Shown here in pieces: positions 52,609-61,349 of a stretch of 64,000 bases of DNA (position 1 is its first letter; every line of letters starts with the position of its first letter). The translations under genes and the position numbers were made by a program. The notes under the pieces were generated by a model that was given only the letters and a program-made list of their open reading frames with translations, did not search any database and had not been told where the DNA came from. The stretch is from an uncultured bacterium (GTDB lineage: Bacteria; CSSED10-310; CALFER01). The stretch spans positions 1 through 64,000 of the forward strand of contig CALFER010000102.1 of the NCBI GenBank assembly GCA_937951895.1. The letters are read 5' to 3'.

Positions 52609-53370
52609 ATGAATCAGTCGATGCACGTCAGGCCATCCCATGCCGGCCGGATCGTTGTCGTGATGCCAGCTTACAATGCCGGAGAGACGCTGACACGAAC
52701 CTACGCGGAAATTCCGGAGGGGTGGGTCGATGAGGTTATTTTGGTTGACGACTGCAGTCAGGACAACACGGTTGACATAGCCAAGACATTGAAATTGAAA
52801 TGTTTCACGCATCGCTGGAACCGGGGCTACGGCGGGAATCAAAAGACGTGCTACAACGCGGCGCTCGAATCCGGTGCCTCGGTGATCGTCATGCTGCATC
52901 CGGATTACCAGTACGATCCGACGATCATTCCGGACCTGGTGATCCCGATCATAGAAAAACGTGCCGATGTCGTGTTTGCCTCGCGGTTTCTCGGCAACCC
53001 CTTGAAAGGAAACATGCCGGTATACAAGTATGTTTCGAATCGTGTTCTGACCTGGATGCAGAATCGGATTCAGGGGATCGGATTATCCGAGTATCATACG
53101 GGTTATCGCGCGTATTCCGCCGAGATTCTCCAGGCGGTTCCATACGAGCGCAACTCGGAGAACTTCGTGTTCGACAACGAAATCATCGCCCAGTTCCTGA
53201 TCGCCAGGGCCAGATTTCTGGAAGTGCCGGTCAGGACACGGTACAATCCCGACGCATCGACGGTTTCGTTCCGAGGATCGGTTCGGTACGGCTTCGGAGT
53301 CCTGTGGACACTGCTGCGATACCAACTGCATCGCTGGAAAATCGCCTCCTGCCGGAAGTTCGATTTCTAG
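52609..53370 (+). CDS. GT2 glycosyltransferase
   Basis: A 253-residue GT-A fold enzyme starting at ATG behind GGAAGGG. The nucleotide-binding start is GRIVVVMPAYNAGETLTRTY and VILVDDCSQDNTVDIAKTL (first Asp pair). WNRGYGGNQKTCYNAAL and VIVMLHPDYQYDP carry the second acidic site; the usual DxD is HPDYQYD here. The acceptor motif is SEYHTGYRAYSAEIL near residue 160. It is related to the GT2 family of polyprenyl-phosphate or glycan transferases. Donor and acceptor are not predictable. A methyltransferase gene follows at 12 bp, so the two may modify the same glycan. Confidence 0.85.
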   Translation: MNQSMHVRPSHAGRIVVVMPAYNAGETLTRTYAEIPEGWVDEVILVDDCSQDNTVDIAKTLKLKCFTHRWNRGYGGNQKTCYNAALESGASVIVMLHPDYQYDPTIIPDLVIPIIEKRADVVFASRFLGNPLKGNMPVYKYVSNRVLTWMQNRIQGIGLSEYHTGYRAYSAEILQAVPYERNSENFVFDNEIIAQFLIARARFLEVPVRTRYNPDASTVSFRGSVRYGFGVLWTLLRYQLHRWKIASCRKFDF

Positions 53371-53382
53371 AGGAACCCTTGC

Positions 53383-54081
53383 ATGTCGAATCAAAACGGC
53401 CTGCGTGACGCCATCCGGGAGCATTTCGATGCGATCGCTCCGGAGTATGATCGCTTTAAAGCCCGATCCCACTATTACTATGGACAACTGAAATCGCTTC
53501 TGGCTGAACTCGTGCCGGACGCATCCGCTTCGTCAGTGCTTGAAATCGGTTGCGGCACGGGCGCGCTCCTGGCGGCGCTTCGACCGATGAGGGGGCTCGG
53601 GATCGATATCAGTGAGTCCATGATCCGACAGGCCCGGGATCGGCACCGGAACAGCCCGGAGTTGGCGTTTGCCGTGGGTGAAGCTGAATCACTCGATGTA
53701 CCGGGCGATTGGAACGTGATCATCATGGTTGATCTGATCGAACACCTCTATGACCCTGAGAAAGCGATCCGGCGGATCAGTTCACTGATGAAACCGGGCA
53801 ACCGGTTGATCATCACCTGGGCGAATCATCTCTGGGCGCCGATTCTCCATCTGCTCGAGAAACTGCGGATGAAAATGCCCGAAGGCCCGCATGTCTGGGA
53901 ACCAGGATCGACGGTCGAATCGCGATTGCGCGCGTCGGATTTGGAAATTGTCGCATCGGGAACGCGTTGCCTGATCCCCGCCGCCCTTCCCGGTTCGGAT
54001 TGGATCAATCACCGACTGATCGGACTTCCGGGGATGCATCGCCTGGGTTTGATCCGATTCCTTTCGGCTGTCAAACGCTGA
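53383..54081 (+). CDS. SAM-dependent methyltransferase
   Basis: A 232-residue class I methyltransferase with AGAGGAA before the ATG. The SAM motif is SSVLEIGCGTGALLAALRPM (residues 46-65), then GIDISESMIRQARDRH (acidic Asp), LAFAVGEAESLDVPGDWNVI and VDLIEHLYDPEKAIRRISSL (motif near residue 112), and RLIITWANHLWAP. This is a UbiG/UbiE-like small-molecule arrangement. It follows a GT2 gene and probably acts on the same unknown substrate. The end overlaps the minus-strand queF end by 11 bp. Confidence 0.85.
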   Translation: MSNQNGLRDAIREHFDAIAPEYDRFKARSHYYYGQLKSLLAELVPDASASSVLEIGCGTGALLAALRPMRGLGIDISESMIRQARDRHRNSPELAFAVGEAESLDVPGDWNVIIMVDLIEHLYDPEKAIRRISSLMKPGNRLIITWANHLWAPILHLLEKLRMKMPEGPHVWEPGSTVESRLRASDLEIVASGTRCLIPAALPGSDWINHRLIGLPGMHRLGLIRFLSAVKR

Positions 54082-54463
54082 TCGAATCCGAATCGATCAC
54101 GCAGACCGCATCGATCCCGCCGCGCGTGGCATAGCGGGTAGTGATCTTGAGACGTCTGGGTTTCAGAAAGATGAAAATGTCTTTGAAGATACGATCGGTC
54201 GCGAGTTCCTGATAGATACCGACATTACGATATGAGACAAGATAGAGCTTGAGACTTTTCAATTCCAGACAATATCCATCCGGAATATATTCGATTTGGA
54301 CTGTTGCGAGATCCGGAAGGCCGGAAAACGGGCAAACGGCCGAAAATTCGTGTGTTTCGTACGTGATGAGCTGATCATTTCCGGAATAGGTGAATCGGTC
54401 GAGAAGATCGGTGCGGATCGATTCGATTGGTTCGATCGGCAGCTGGAACGGTTTTTTTTCCAT
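54071..54463 (-). CDS. queF: NADPH-dependent 7-cyano-7-deazaguanine reductase
   Basis: A 130-residue QueF of the short unimodular type. It reduces preQ0 to preQ1 in queuosine synthesis. The start at MEKKPFQLP follows GGGAGG, making an earlier start unlikely. The active-site pattern is THEFSAVCPFSGLPDLATVQ (the nucleophilic Cys and the Asp), and the QueF motif is LELKSLKLYLVSYRN (E-x2-SLK). The C-terminal half (FLKPRRLKITTRYATRGGID) forms the tunnel fold. No other queuosine genes are nearby. It lies antisense-convergent with the methyltransferase and divergent from the papain-like protease. Confidence 0.95.
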   Translation of the reverse strand: MEKKPFQLPIEPIESIRTDLLDRFTYSGNDQLITYETHEFSAVCPFSGLPDLATVQIEYIPDGYCLELKSLKLYLVSYRNVGIYQELATDRIFKDIFIFLKPRRLKITTRYATRGGIDAVCVIDSDSISV

Positions 54464-54609
54464 CGGATTCCTCCCTCGATGATCGCGGTTCCGGGACGAG
54501 TATGCCACATTGCGGGCGATCTGAGAAGCGGTACTATCCTGATAATTCGGCACAAATTTTGCAAATTCACACGCTCGACGACAAGTGCTGTCTCGATGGG
54601 GAGGGTGTT

Positions 54610-56415
54610 ATGATGTCCATGCGAATCGGGTTCGTGCTCATGATGATTGCGTGCTGTTCGACCGTTTCGGCGATCACGTCTGTCTCACTCGATGAGGTTC
54701 AACGTGAGATTGCCGAACAGGGGCTCGACTGGACTGCATCCGATACGTCTATCTCGAAGCTTACGGACGACGAGTTTCATGCAATGCTGAACCTGAAGAT
54801 TCCGGCGGCTTACGTGGAACCTGCCGAGGAACCAGATCTCGATGCAGACCCCTTTAACGGCCGCGCGCAATGGGACTGGCGTGAACACAACGGTGTGACG
54901 GGCGTCCGGCATCAGGGTAATTGCGGCAGTTGCTGGGCGTTCGCGACAGTCGCAATCGTGGAATCGTATATTCTGATCTACGACGGATATAATTGGGATT
55001 TATCCGAACAACAGCTCGTATCGTGTAACAACAACGGTTATGGCTGTGACGGAGGATGGTTTTTACCCGAACTGTTCATGTCTCCGGGAGGGGTCTATGA
55101 ATCCTGTATGCCCTATCAGGCAAGCGATACCGTTCCATGCACCCAGAGTCAGTGCCAGAAAGTCGCCTTCATCGATGATTATCAGGATATCAGCTCTTCC
55201 GTGACCTCGATAAAAAACGCACTGGTCGACGGACCGGTCGCGGTGGCCATGTATGCCCGGGACAACTTTTCCTATTACTCGGGTGGCTGTTACTCGGGTG
55301 GGTCGTCCTCGAGTGTCAATCATGGAGTCTTGATTGTTGGGTACAACGATTCGGAATGCAGCGGCCAGGGTGCCTGGATCGTCAAGAATTCGTGGGGGAC
55401 AGGATGGGGTGACAACGGTTTCTTCATGATCAAATACGGAGATTCGAATATCGGGTACGGCGCTCAGCGGATTTTCTATTCCCCCCAGGGCAGTGTCAGC
55501 CTGGTGTATGGCAGCAACACCATCAGCGACGTGTCTCAGGGGAACGGCAATGGTCAGGCGGACTCGGGCGAAACCGTTCAGGTTCTGATCACGCTGGGGA
55601 ACTCCGGCTCGGTCAGTGCCACCGGAATCGCGGCATCGCTCGCATGCACGAACGGATCCGTTCTCATTCCAGATAACTTCGCAACCTTCCCGGATATCCC
55701 GGCTTCGCAGCAACGTCAATCCTATTCTCCTCATTTTACGGTATCCATCCCCTCAACCGTACCCGGAGGATCGGTGTTGACGTTCAACCTGTCGATCACG
55801 AGCAATCAGGGGGTGTTCAACGGATCATTCAATCTGACGGTCGGAAGCACGCCGATGCCGACCTGGACCCCTGCTCCTCCGACAGCGACACCTCAACCGA
55901 CAAACACATCCATCCCATCCTGGACTCCGGATCCGACATCGACTCCTCAACAGACATCCGCTCCCGGCGCGACGCAGACTCCATTCCCGACATACACTCC
56001 GCCGCAGTCGCCGACTCCATCCCAAACGCCCGAACCGACAGAGAACCCCGCGACACGGACTCCGATGCCGGGTTCACTGATCGTCATTCTCCGGTTGAAT
56101 CAGCATGACTTCACTGGAGGCGATCGCTTCTGGCTCACGTTCGAAACTAAAAACACTCTGAAACCGATTCTCAGCGAGCAGTACATCGTTCTGGCGATCG
56201 GCGGGTTTTACTGGTTCTGGCCCGATTGGACCCCATCGATCAACAGCACACTGGCTGTCGTGGAATTGGGGGATCGAGAGTCGACGATCCTGGATTTCAC
56301 CTGGCCTGCCGGTTCAGGCCGTTTCGACGGCATCCAGTTTCTCGGAGTCCTCTGCGAACCCGGTACCTTCAACCTTGTCAGCAACCTGGCGACGACTGAA
56401 TTCAGCGTTCGCTGA
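54610..56415 (+). CDS. Papain-like cysteine protease (C1A) with PT linker and shared C-terminal domain
   Basis: This 601-residue exported protease starts at ATG behind GGGAGGG. A signal peptide (FVLMMIACCSTVSA) and a short propeptide precede the C1A core. The catalytic Cys is in RHQGNCGSCWAFATVAIVES (about residue 109), His in VNHGVLIVGY (about 237) and Asn in IVKNSWGTGWGDNG (about 259); Gln in HQG forms the oxyanion hole. A beta-sandwich, then a Thr/Pro linker (TPAPPTATPQPTNTSIPSWT), precede the shared C-terminal domain (56071-56412: DFTGGDRFWLTF, YWFWPDW, DFTWPAGSG). The module links this protease with four other exoproteins here. Confidence 0.95.
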   Translation: MMSMRIGFVLMMIACCSTVSAITSVSLDEVQREIAEQGLDWTASDTSISKLTDDEFHAMLNLKIPAAYVEPAEEPDLDADPFNGRAQWDWREHNGVTGVRHQGNCGSCWAFATVAIVESYILIYDGYNWDLSEQQLVSCNNNGYGCDGGWFLPELFMSPGGVYESCMPYQASDTVPCTQSQCQKVAFIDDYQDISSSVTSIKNALVDGPVAVAMYARDNFSYYSGGCYSGGSSSSVNHGVLIVGYNDSECSGQGAWIVKNSWGTGWGDNGFFMIKYGDSNIGYGAQRIFYSPQGSVSLVYGSNTISDVSQGNGNGQADSGETVQVLITLGNSGSVSATGIAASLACTNGSVLIPDNFATFPDIPASQQRQSYSPHFTVSIPSTVPGGSVLTFNLSITSNQGVFNGSFNLTVGSTPMPTWTPAPPTATPQPTNTSIPSWTPDPTSTPQQTSAPGATQTPFPTYTPPQSPTPSQTPEPTENPATRTPMPGSLIVILRLNQHDFTGGDRFWLTFETKNTLKPILSEQYIVLAIGGFYWFWPDWTPSINSTLAVVELGDRESTILDFTWPAGSGRFDGIQFLGVLCEPGTFNLVSNLATTEFSVR

Positions 56416-56421
56416 TCCGGT

Positions 56422-58161
56422 CTAAAATCCGAATTCGGCTGATTTCACTTCCGTGATCAGTTCGAACGTGTCAGGTGTGGTCAGAGCCGACCAGAACATC
56501 AACCCATCCGCATGGCTGTCGGTTTGCGGCCAGTCGAAATCGAACACGATCCGCACCCCGGTGTCCGCACCGGCTCCAAGTGCCTGTGCATCGTATTCGG
56601 CTGTCTGCGTCCAACCGGGATAAAACCAATACTGGCTATAGACATCGAGGATGATCCAGAGCGCGGCGGATACGTCTGAAGGCGTCGAATTCTGGATCTG
56701 ATATGTCAGGAGAAAGGGATCTCCGGGTTGAAAAAAATCAGCATTGAGACCGAACAGGAAAACGATCGATCCGGATCCACTCGTGGGAGTCGGTGAGGGT
56801 TGAGCGGTCTGTGATGCCAGGGGAGTGGGCGTCGCGGTTGCAGGGAATGGAGAGGCGGTTGCAGTCGGCGGATGCGGCGTGTGCGTCGGTTCACCCGGCG
56901 CTGCGGTCGGGGTCGGTGTTCCCGGGAAAAGATCGCCCCAGTTCAGTCGAGCGGGTGTGTTGAACGGTGCGGGTGTTGCGTTGACCGTCGAGGCAAACCA
57001 GACTTCCCGGATATCCGGCCGGAACAGCATGGTCTGGAGAGTCCAGGCAAGATGCACATCCTGTTCAATGCTCCATGCCTCGGCTGCCGTCAACCGCCGG
57101 TCTTCGTTGACTCGAGCCTTGATCTGGTCATATCGATAGCAACTCTGGGGCGTGTAAAGCAATCGATGGTAGTTCGTCGCAGCCAGAAAGTCCGGTCCAA
57201 GCTCAGGATCGTGAGAGGGAAGCCGCTTTGCGATGCCGGTATGGTTGGATTCGACAACGAGGGCTGGGGGGTCGAGGCGTGCATCGGAGAGCGAAGGGCC
57301 GAAGGCGGTTATGATTGTCGATGGAGCGCGCGCGTGTTCATCCAGGTAATCATACACATCTTCGGCGTCGGATCGGCCGTCCTGATTGGGATCCTGTATC
57401 TCCAATGCCGATCGAAGCTGAATACAGATCGGCTGCATCGATGTCGCCGATCCCGGATTCACCTTGTAGTTCCCGACGTTCAGCGTAGCTCCGACACCGT
57501 CCCGATTCATCCCTGAGAGGCATCCGACGAATCCCGGGAAACTGATGGCGATCCAGGCCTGGGCGCGTGAGTCGGAAGGGCTGTATGCCATGATCACGGA
57601 TTTTCGGCCCAAAAGGTGACTGGCTGTATCACTCCAATCGAGATCTCTGCAGTGGATCAGACCGCGTGGAAGATACGGATCGATCTCGGTGCCGTCTCCC
57701 CAACCGTTGACACTGGAGCAGGCCATGGTCATATCCGCATTCGTCGACATGAACTGTGTCAAATCGACCACGCAGTTCATGACACACAGATCCTCCACCG
57801 TCAGATCCCTTCCGAGTTGGGTGATGGTGAGATCCGTTCCCGCTGCGATCATTCCATTTCGAATCTGAGTCACTTCCTCGAGATAGTCATCCGGGAAATC
57901 GAACCACTGACGGTAGAGAGGCAGAGCGTATTGCTGGTATGCTGCAGCTCCGATCATGGGCATCATGTACTGATTGACGACGTCCATGATCTCGGTTCCC
58001 AGCAGATATCCATGTGCATATCCCATATCCGAATAGGTTCCCCAGAGATTCAGAACACGGACTCCGTTGATGATCTGAAACTCTCCCGAAACGGACCATG
58101 CGACCGGCGAAACGGTCAACAGACAACTCACAATAGCGCACCCCAGCACGAATGACTTCAT
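56422..58161 (-). CDS. C45-type N-terminal-nucleophile hydrolase with PT linker and shared C-terminal domain
   Basis: This 579-residue exported enzyme starts at the second ATG, 8 nt after AAGGAGG. A signal peptide (FVLGCAIVSCLLTVSPVA) precedes an acyl-CoA:6-APA acyltransferase/C45-like Ntn domain. The candidate autocatalytic Cys is Cys148 in MTMACSSVNGWGDGTE, and the family motif GLIHCRDLDWSDTASH (usual GRNLDW) follows about 25 residues later. GDLFPGTPTPTAAPGEPTHT and a longer linker lead to the shared C-terminal domain (DFFQPGDPFLLTYQIQNS, YWFYPGWT, DFDWPQ, AEFGF). It would hydrolyse or transfer an amide or ester, and the substrate is unknown. It is convergent with the papain-like gene, with 6 bp between them. 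Confidence 0.88.
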   Translation of the reverse strand: MKSFVLGCAIVSCLLTVSPVAWSVSGEFQIINGVRVLNLWGTYSDMGYAHGYLLGTEIMDVVNQYMMPMIGAAAYQQYALPLYRQWFDFPDDYLEEVTQIRNGMIAAGTDLTITQLGRDLTVEDLCVMNCVVDLTQFMSTNADMTMACSSVNGWGDGTEIDPYLPRGLIHCRDLDWSDTASHLLGRKSVIMAYSPSDSRAQAWIAISFPGFVGCLSGMNRDGVGATLNVGNYKVNPGSATSMQPICIQLRSALEIQDPNQDGRSDAEDVYDYLDEHARAPSTIITAFGPSLSDARLDPPALVVESNHTGIAKRLPSHDPELGPDFLAATNYHRLLYTPQSCYRYDQIKARVNEDRRLTAAEAWSIEQDVHLAWTLQTMLFRPDIREVWFASTVNATPAPFNTPARLNWGDLFPGTPTPTAAPGEPTHTPHPPTATASPFPATATPTPLASQTAQPSPTPTSGSGSIVFLFGLNADFFQPGDPFLLTYQIQNSTPSDVSAALWIILDVYSQYWFYPGWTQTAEYDAQALGAGADTGVRIVFDFDWPQTDSHADGLMFWSALTTPDTFELITEVKSAEFGF

Positions 58162-58390
58162 GATCATAACCTCCTTGGAAACCTGTCGGAGAATCACTGT
58201 ATCAGGAATCGATGTCACTGACCAGTCCGGTCTCTGATAACCGTCCGGATATGCTGGTTTTCGCCGCGAAGCCGGCATCGGCAATCTTGAGTTGAAATGC
58301 GGAGCTCATTTGAGATATGATGACGCCACATGTGAGAAGATCGATACGACCGGGTTGACCGGGCTTGAAGTGGATGACTTGGAGAAGAGC

Positions 58391-58861
58391 ATGGGCCAGG
58401 ATGCGCAGACAACGTATCGTCGACGCAACGGGAAACTGAAGGCGACCGAAGAGAAAACGATCCCGCGACGGATCCTCGCGGGGATCGAATTCATCCGCCT
58501 GACATATTGGGACCGATTCAATCTCAATGAAGCACTCGCGCGATTCGAGCAAAAATTCATTCATGAAACACCACCGGCGCCGGATCCCGAACAGAATGTC
58601 ATCTGGCGGGGCAATCAACGCCGCCATTACCGTCTCAATACCGAAAACCTGCCTGTTCATGCGGAACTCGATTTCCGACCTCAGATTGCGAAGGTCTACA
58701 AAGCCAGAATTCTCAATATCTCTCCCGCAGGATGCCTGATCGAGTTACCGGCCGGTGAAGATCTGGAACCCCAGCAGCGCATCTCCAGGATGAAAATACA
58801 ATTCGAAGACTCCGCGATCATGTGTCGGGCCCAGATTGTCCATGTCAGTCGCGAGGTTTGA
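58391..58861 (+). CDS. PilZ-domain c-di-GMP-binding protein
   Basis: A 156-residue protein. The start is placed at MGQDAQTTYRRR because GGAGAAG precedes it; a frame open to 58292 exists but lacks a site. The C-terminal 95 residues are a PilZ domain. QRRHYRLN carries the RxxxR arm (about residues 77-81), and KVYKARILNISPAGCLIELP carries the (D/N)xSxxG motif (about 108-113). Both are c-di-GMP contacts in known PilZ structures. The N-terminal 60 residues are charged and helical (LAGIEFIRLTYWDRFN). It is probably a c-di-GMP effector with a partner that is not evident. Divergent from the C45-type gene. Confidence 0.88.
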   Translation: MGQDAQTTYRRRNGKLKATEEKTIPRRILAGIEFIRLTYWDRFNLNEALARFEQKFIHETPPAPDPEQNVIWRGNQRRHYRLNTENLPVHAELDFRPQIAKVYKARILNISPAGCLIELPAGEDLEPQQRISRMKIQFEDSAIMCRAQIVHVSREV

Positions 58862-58922
58862 TTCTTCCGGTTGATCCCCTTCCTGAGAGGATGTTAAGGT
58901 TCATCCCGGGAGACTCAATGGC

Positions 58923-59975
58923 ATGCCGTTCCGATTCAGCCGTCTGATACCACGTCGCTTTCGATTCGCCATTCTCGCGATCATCGTCATTTCGATCGGC
59001 GTCATCGCTTTTGCGGCTTACGATCAGATGCGCAGCAACCACCTCCGCGAATCCAAACCGGTGCTCCTGCAAACGGCTTCCCTGATTCGGGATCTCGCCA
59101 GACAACGCTACGACCTGATCAGGAATTACCAGTATCAGGAAGAGAACCACTTCCATCTGCGTCTGGCCGAAATCGCGGACCTGGTCGCATCGTTCAGCCG
59201 CTCCCTCGACTATCTCGCCAGCCGGGGGGCAATCAATCGCACCATCGCCCAGAACCTCATCAATCAGACCATTCTCGAACAGCATTTCAGCGATATCGGC
59301 TATGCCTACATCCTCTCACCGGAAGGCCTGATCGTGACTCATCCGAAACTCCCGCGCGATTTCGACCTGTCCGGTTATCAATTCGTCAAGGAAATGCTGT
59401 CCCGGAAGAACGGCGTCACCCGTTACTGGTGGAAAAATCCTGGTGAGATTCAATCCAGGGAGCGACTGGCAGTCTACCGGACACTCGATGCATGGAAATG
59501 GATCATCGTGTTCGCGATCCCCATCACGGACATCCGAAATACAAGTTTCGAAGAGCAGCAGCTCGAAGGCTTTTTCGACTATGTCGAGGGTCTCCGGTTG
59601 CGCTGGCGGGGATATGTCACGATCCTGTCCGATGAACAGGAAGTGATTGCTCACCCGATGCACGACCTGGCAAGTCTGGAACACGTGCCGGGTGCGGCTG
59701 AAATTCTGAACTGCAGAGACAGCGTCTGCTCATTCAGGGATCTGGATGGATCCGTATGCTGGGCCGGCGTGACTTACTTCCAACCGTGGGGATGGCGGAT
59801 CGCGGTTGTCGCGCCCGAATCCGAGATACTCCGGGAGATTCAACCCGTCGGTCATCGACTGGTCGGGTATGCCGTACTGATCGCGATCCTTGCAATCACT
59901 CTCGTCGTCATCACAAGTCGACGAGCACTCTTGCATGCCCTGCATACAGCGCGGAAAATCCATCATATCAACTGA
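58923..59975 (+). CDS. Membrane Cache-domain sensor without an output domain
   Basis: A 350-residue protein with an N-terminal TM (FAILAIIVISIGVIAFAAYD), a periplasmic region of about 270 residues and a second TM at the C-terminus (VLIAILAITLVVITSRRALL). The periplasmic part is typical of dCache/Cache sensors: FSDIGYAYILSPEGLIVTHP near residue 122, then YQFVKEMLSRKNGVTRYWW and the membrane-distal repeat GYVTILSDEQEVIAHP near residue 228. The short cytosolic tail (RRALLHALHTARKIHHIN) has no kinase, GGDEF or MCP domain. It may act through a partner or be the sensor half of a split receptor. It is 61 bp after the PilZ gene in the same direction. Confidence 0.82.
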   Translation: MPFRFSRLIPRRFRFAILAIIVISIGVIAFAAYDQMRSNHLRESKPVLLQTASLIRDLARQRYDLIRNYQYQEENHFHLRLAEIADLVASFSRSLDYLASRGAINRTIAQNLINQTILEQHFSDIGYAYILSPEGLIVTHPKLPRDFDLSGYQFVKEMLSRKNGVTRYWWKNPGEIQSRERLAVYRTLDAWKWIIVFAIPITDIRNTSFEEQQLEGFFDYVEGLRLRWRGYVTILSDEQEVIAHPMHDLASLEHVPGAAEILNCRDSVCSFRDLDGSVCWAGVTYFQPWGWRIAVVAPESEILREIQPVGHRLVGYAVLIAILAITLVVITSRRALLHALHTARKIHHIN

Positions 59976-60029
59976 CAGGCGCAGGAACGCCGTCGGATGT
60001 TGAAATGGGCCGGATCCGTCCCCGTTCGT

Positions 60030-61349
60030 TCAGATGCCCAGCCATCTCCGGATGGTCATGACGGATTCCGAAACAAGTACTGTCACCTGCTCACCGGTTA
60101 CCATGTTCTTCAGTGAAACCTGTTGGGAAACGAGTTCATCCGGCCCCTGAATCGCAACGATCGGGATCCGGCACTGCGCTGCCCACTTGAATTGTTTACC
60201 GAGTTTGGCCGGTTCGATCTGACTGATCGCGCGCAGTCCGCTCTGTCGCATGTGTCGAGCCAGTTCGCGGGATGATTCCTGGCCGGATTCGTCGAACATC
60301 GTCACGAACACATCGGCACTGGCAGGCAGCATCGGTATCAATCCGTGTGAATCGATGAAATCCCGGATCGTGACGTCCCCCATTCCAAACCCGACGCCGG
60401 AAAGCCGTGTCGGTGCGAACATTCCCACAAGATCATCATAGCGACCACCGCCAAACAAAGCCCTTCGGTTTTCCGGAGCCAGATCATACATCTCGAAAAC
60501 CGTCCCCGTGTAGTAATCAAGGCCTCTGACGATCGAAGGATCCAGACGGCAATAACCGGCCAATCCCGCCGATTCCAGGCCCCGGAACAGCTCTCGGATT
60601 TCTGAAGCCCCCTGGCTATCGGAGAGGGAATGACGATCGAGATCCGCCCAGTTCAGATTCATGAACGCTTCGAGTTCATCGATCTGACCGGGTGATAATC
60701 CCGCGTCCGTCACCATTTCATGAAAGGCCTCCACACTCAGTTTGGCTTTCTTGTCGATCGCCCGGCACACTTTCTTCCGATGCTCATCATCGATGCCGAT
60801 CCGGTCCAGCAAAAACGAATTGAGCAGCTTCCGATTCGAAACATGAATGGAGAAATCCTCCATGCCTGCCCCCAGTCGAAGCATCACCCCAATCGCAATC
60901 TCGATGATCTCCTGGTCAGCCGCGATCGAATCGACTCCGAATACATCCACATTGAATTGCCAATGCTCCCTCAGACGCCCTCGCTGCGGTTTTTCGTACC
61001 GCCAAAGATTGGGGAATGAGAACCAGCGGATCGGGCGAGGCAGTTCGTTGATGCGTGCGGCAACCATTCGGGCAACGGTGGGCGTCATCTCGGGACGAAT
61101 CGCAACATGCCGCTCGGCACGGTCCCTGAAATGGTACAATTGCTCGTTGACCAGTTCCTCGCCGCTCTTCGCTGCATACAATTCAAACAACTCGAGCATC
61201 GGGCCGTCGTATTCCTGATAGCCGAATGACTCGGCGGCCGAACGCATGCAGGCAAAGATGTGATTGCGGATCTGCATGTCCTCGGGGTAGAAATCCCGCG
61301 TGCCCTTATATGGAACGACCGATAATCTGGGAGCGAGTGGTTCAGTCAT
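60030..61349 (-). CDS. hisS: Histidyl-tRNA synthetase
   Basis: A 439-residue class II aminoacyl-tRNA synthetase charging tRNA-His. The start at MTEPLAPRL follows GGAG. Motif 1 region is GTRDFYPEDMQIRNHIFACM, motif 2 is FSFPNLWRYEKPQRGRLREH near residue 108 (a synthetase-type RYE-pair), the His-specific loop is SIVRGLDYYTGTVFEMYD near residue 280, and motif 3 includes GVGFGMGDVTIRD. The anticodon-binding domain at the C-terminus (ADVFVTMFDESGQESSRELA to LVSESVMTIRRWLGI) is complete. It is overlapped by 8 bp by the upstream gene of the same minus-strand operon. Confidence 0.97.
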   Translation of the reverse strand: MTEPLAPRLSVVPYKGTRDFYPEDMQIRNHIFACMRSAAESFGYQEYDGPMLELFELYAAKSGEELVNEQLYHFRDRAERHVAIRPEMTPTVARMVAARINELPRPIRWFSFPNLWRYEKPQRGRLREHWQFNVDVFGVDSIAADQEIIEIAIGVMLRLGAGMEDFSIHVSNRKLLNSFLLDRIGIDDEHRKKVCRAIDKKAKLSVEAFHEMVTDAGLSPGQIDELEAFMNLNWADLDRHSLSDSQGASEIRELFRGLESAGLAGYCRLDPSIVRGLDYYTGTVFEMYDLAPENRRALFGGGRYDDLVGMFAPTRLSGVGFGMGDVTIRDFIDSHGLIPMLPASADVFVTMFDESGQESSRELARHMRQSGLRAISQIEPAKLGKQFKWAAQCRIPIVAIQGPDELVSQQVSLKNMVTGEQVTVLVSESVMTIRRWLGI

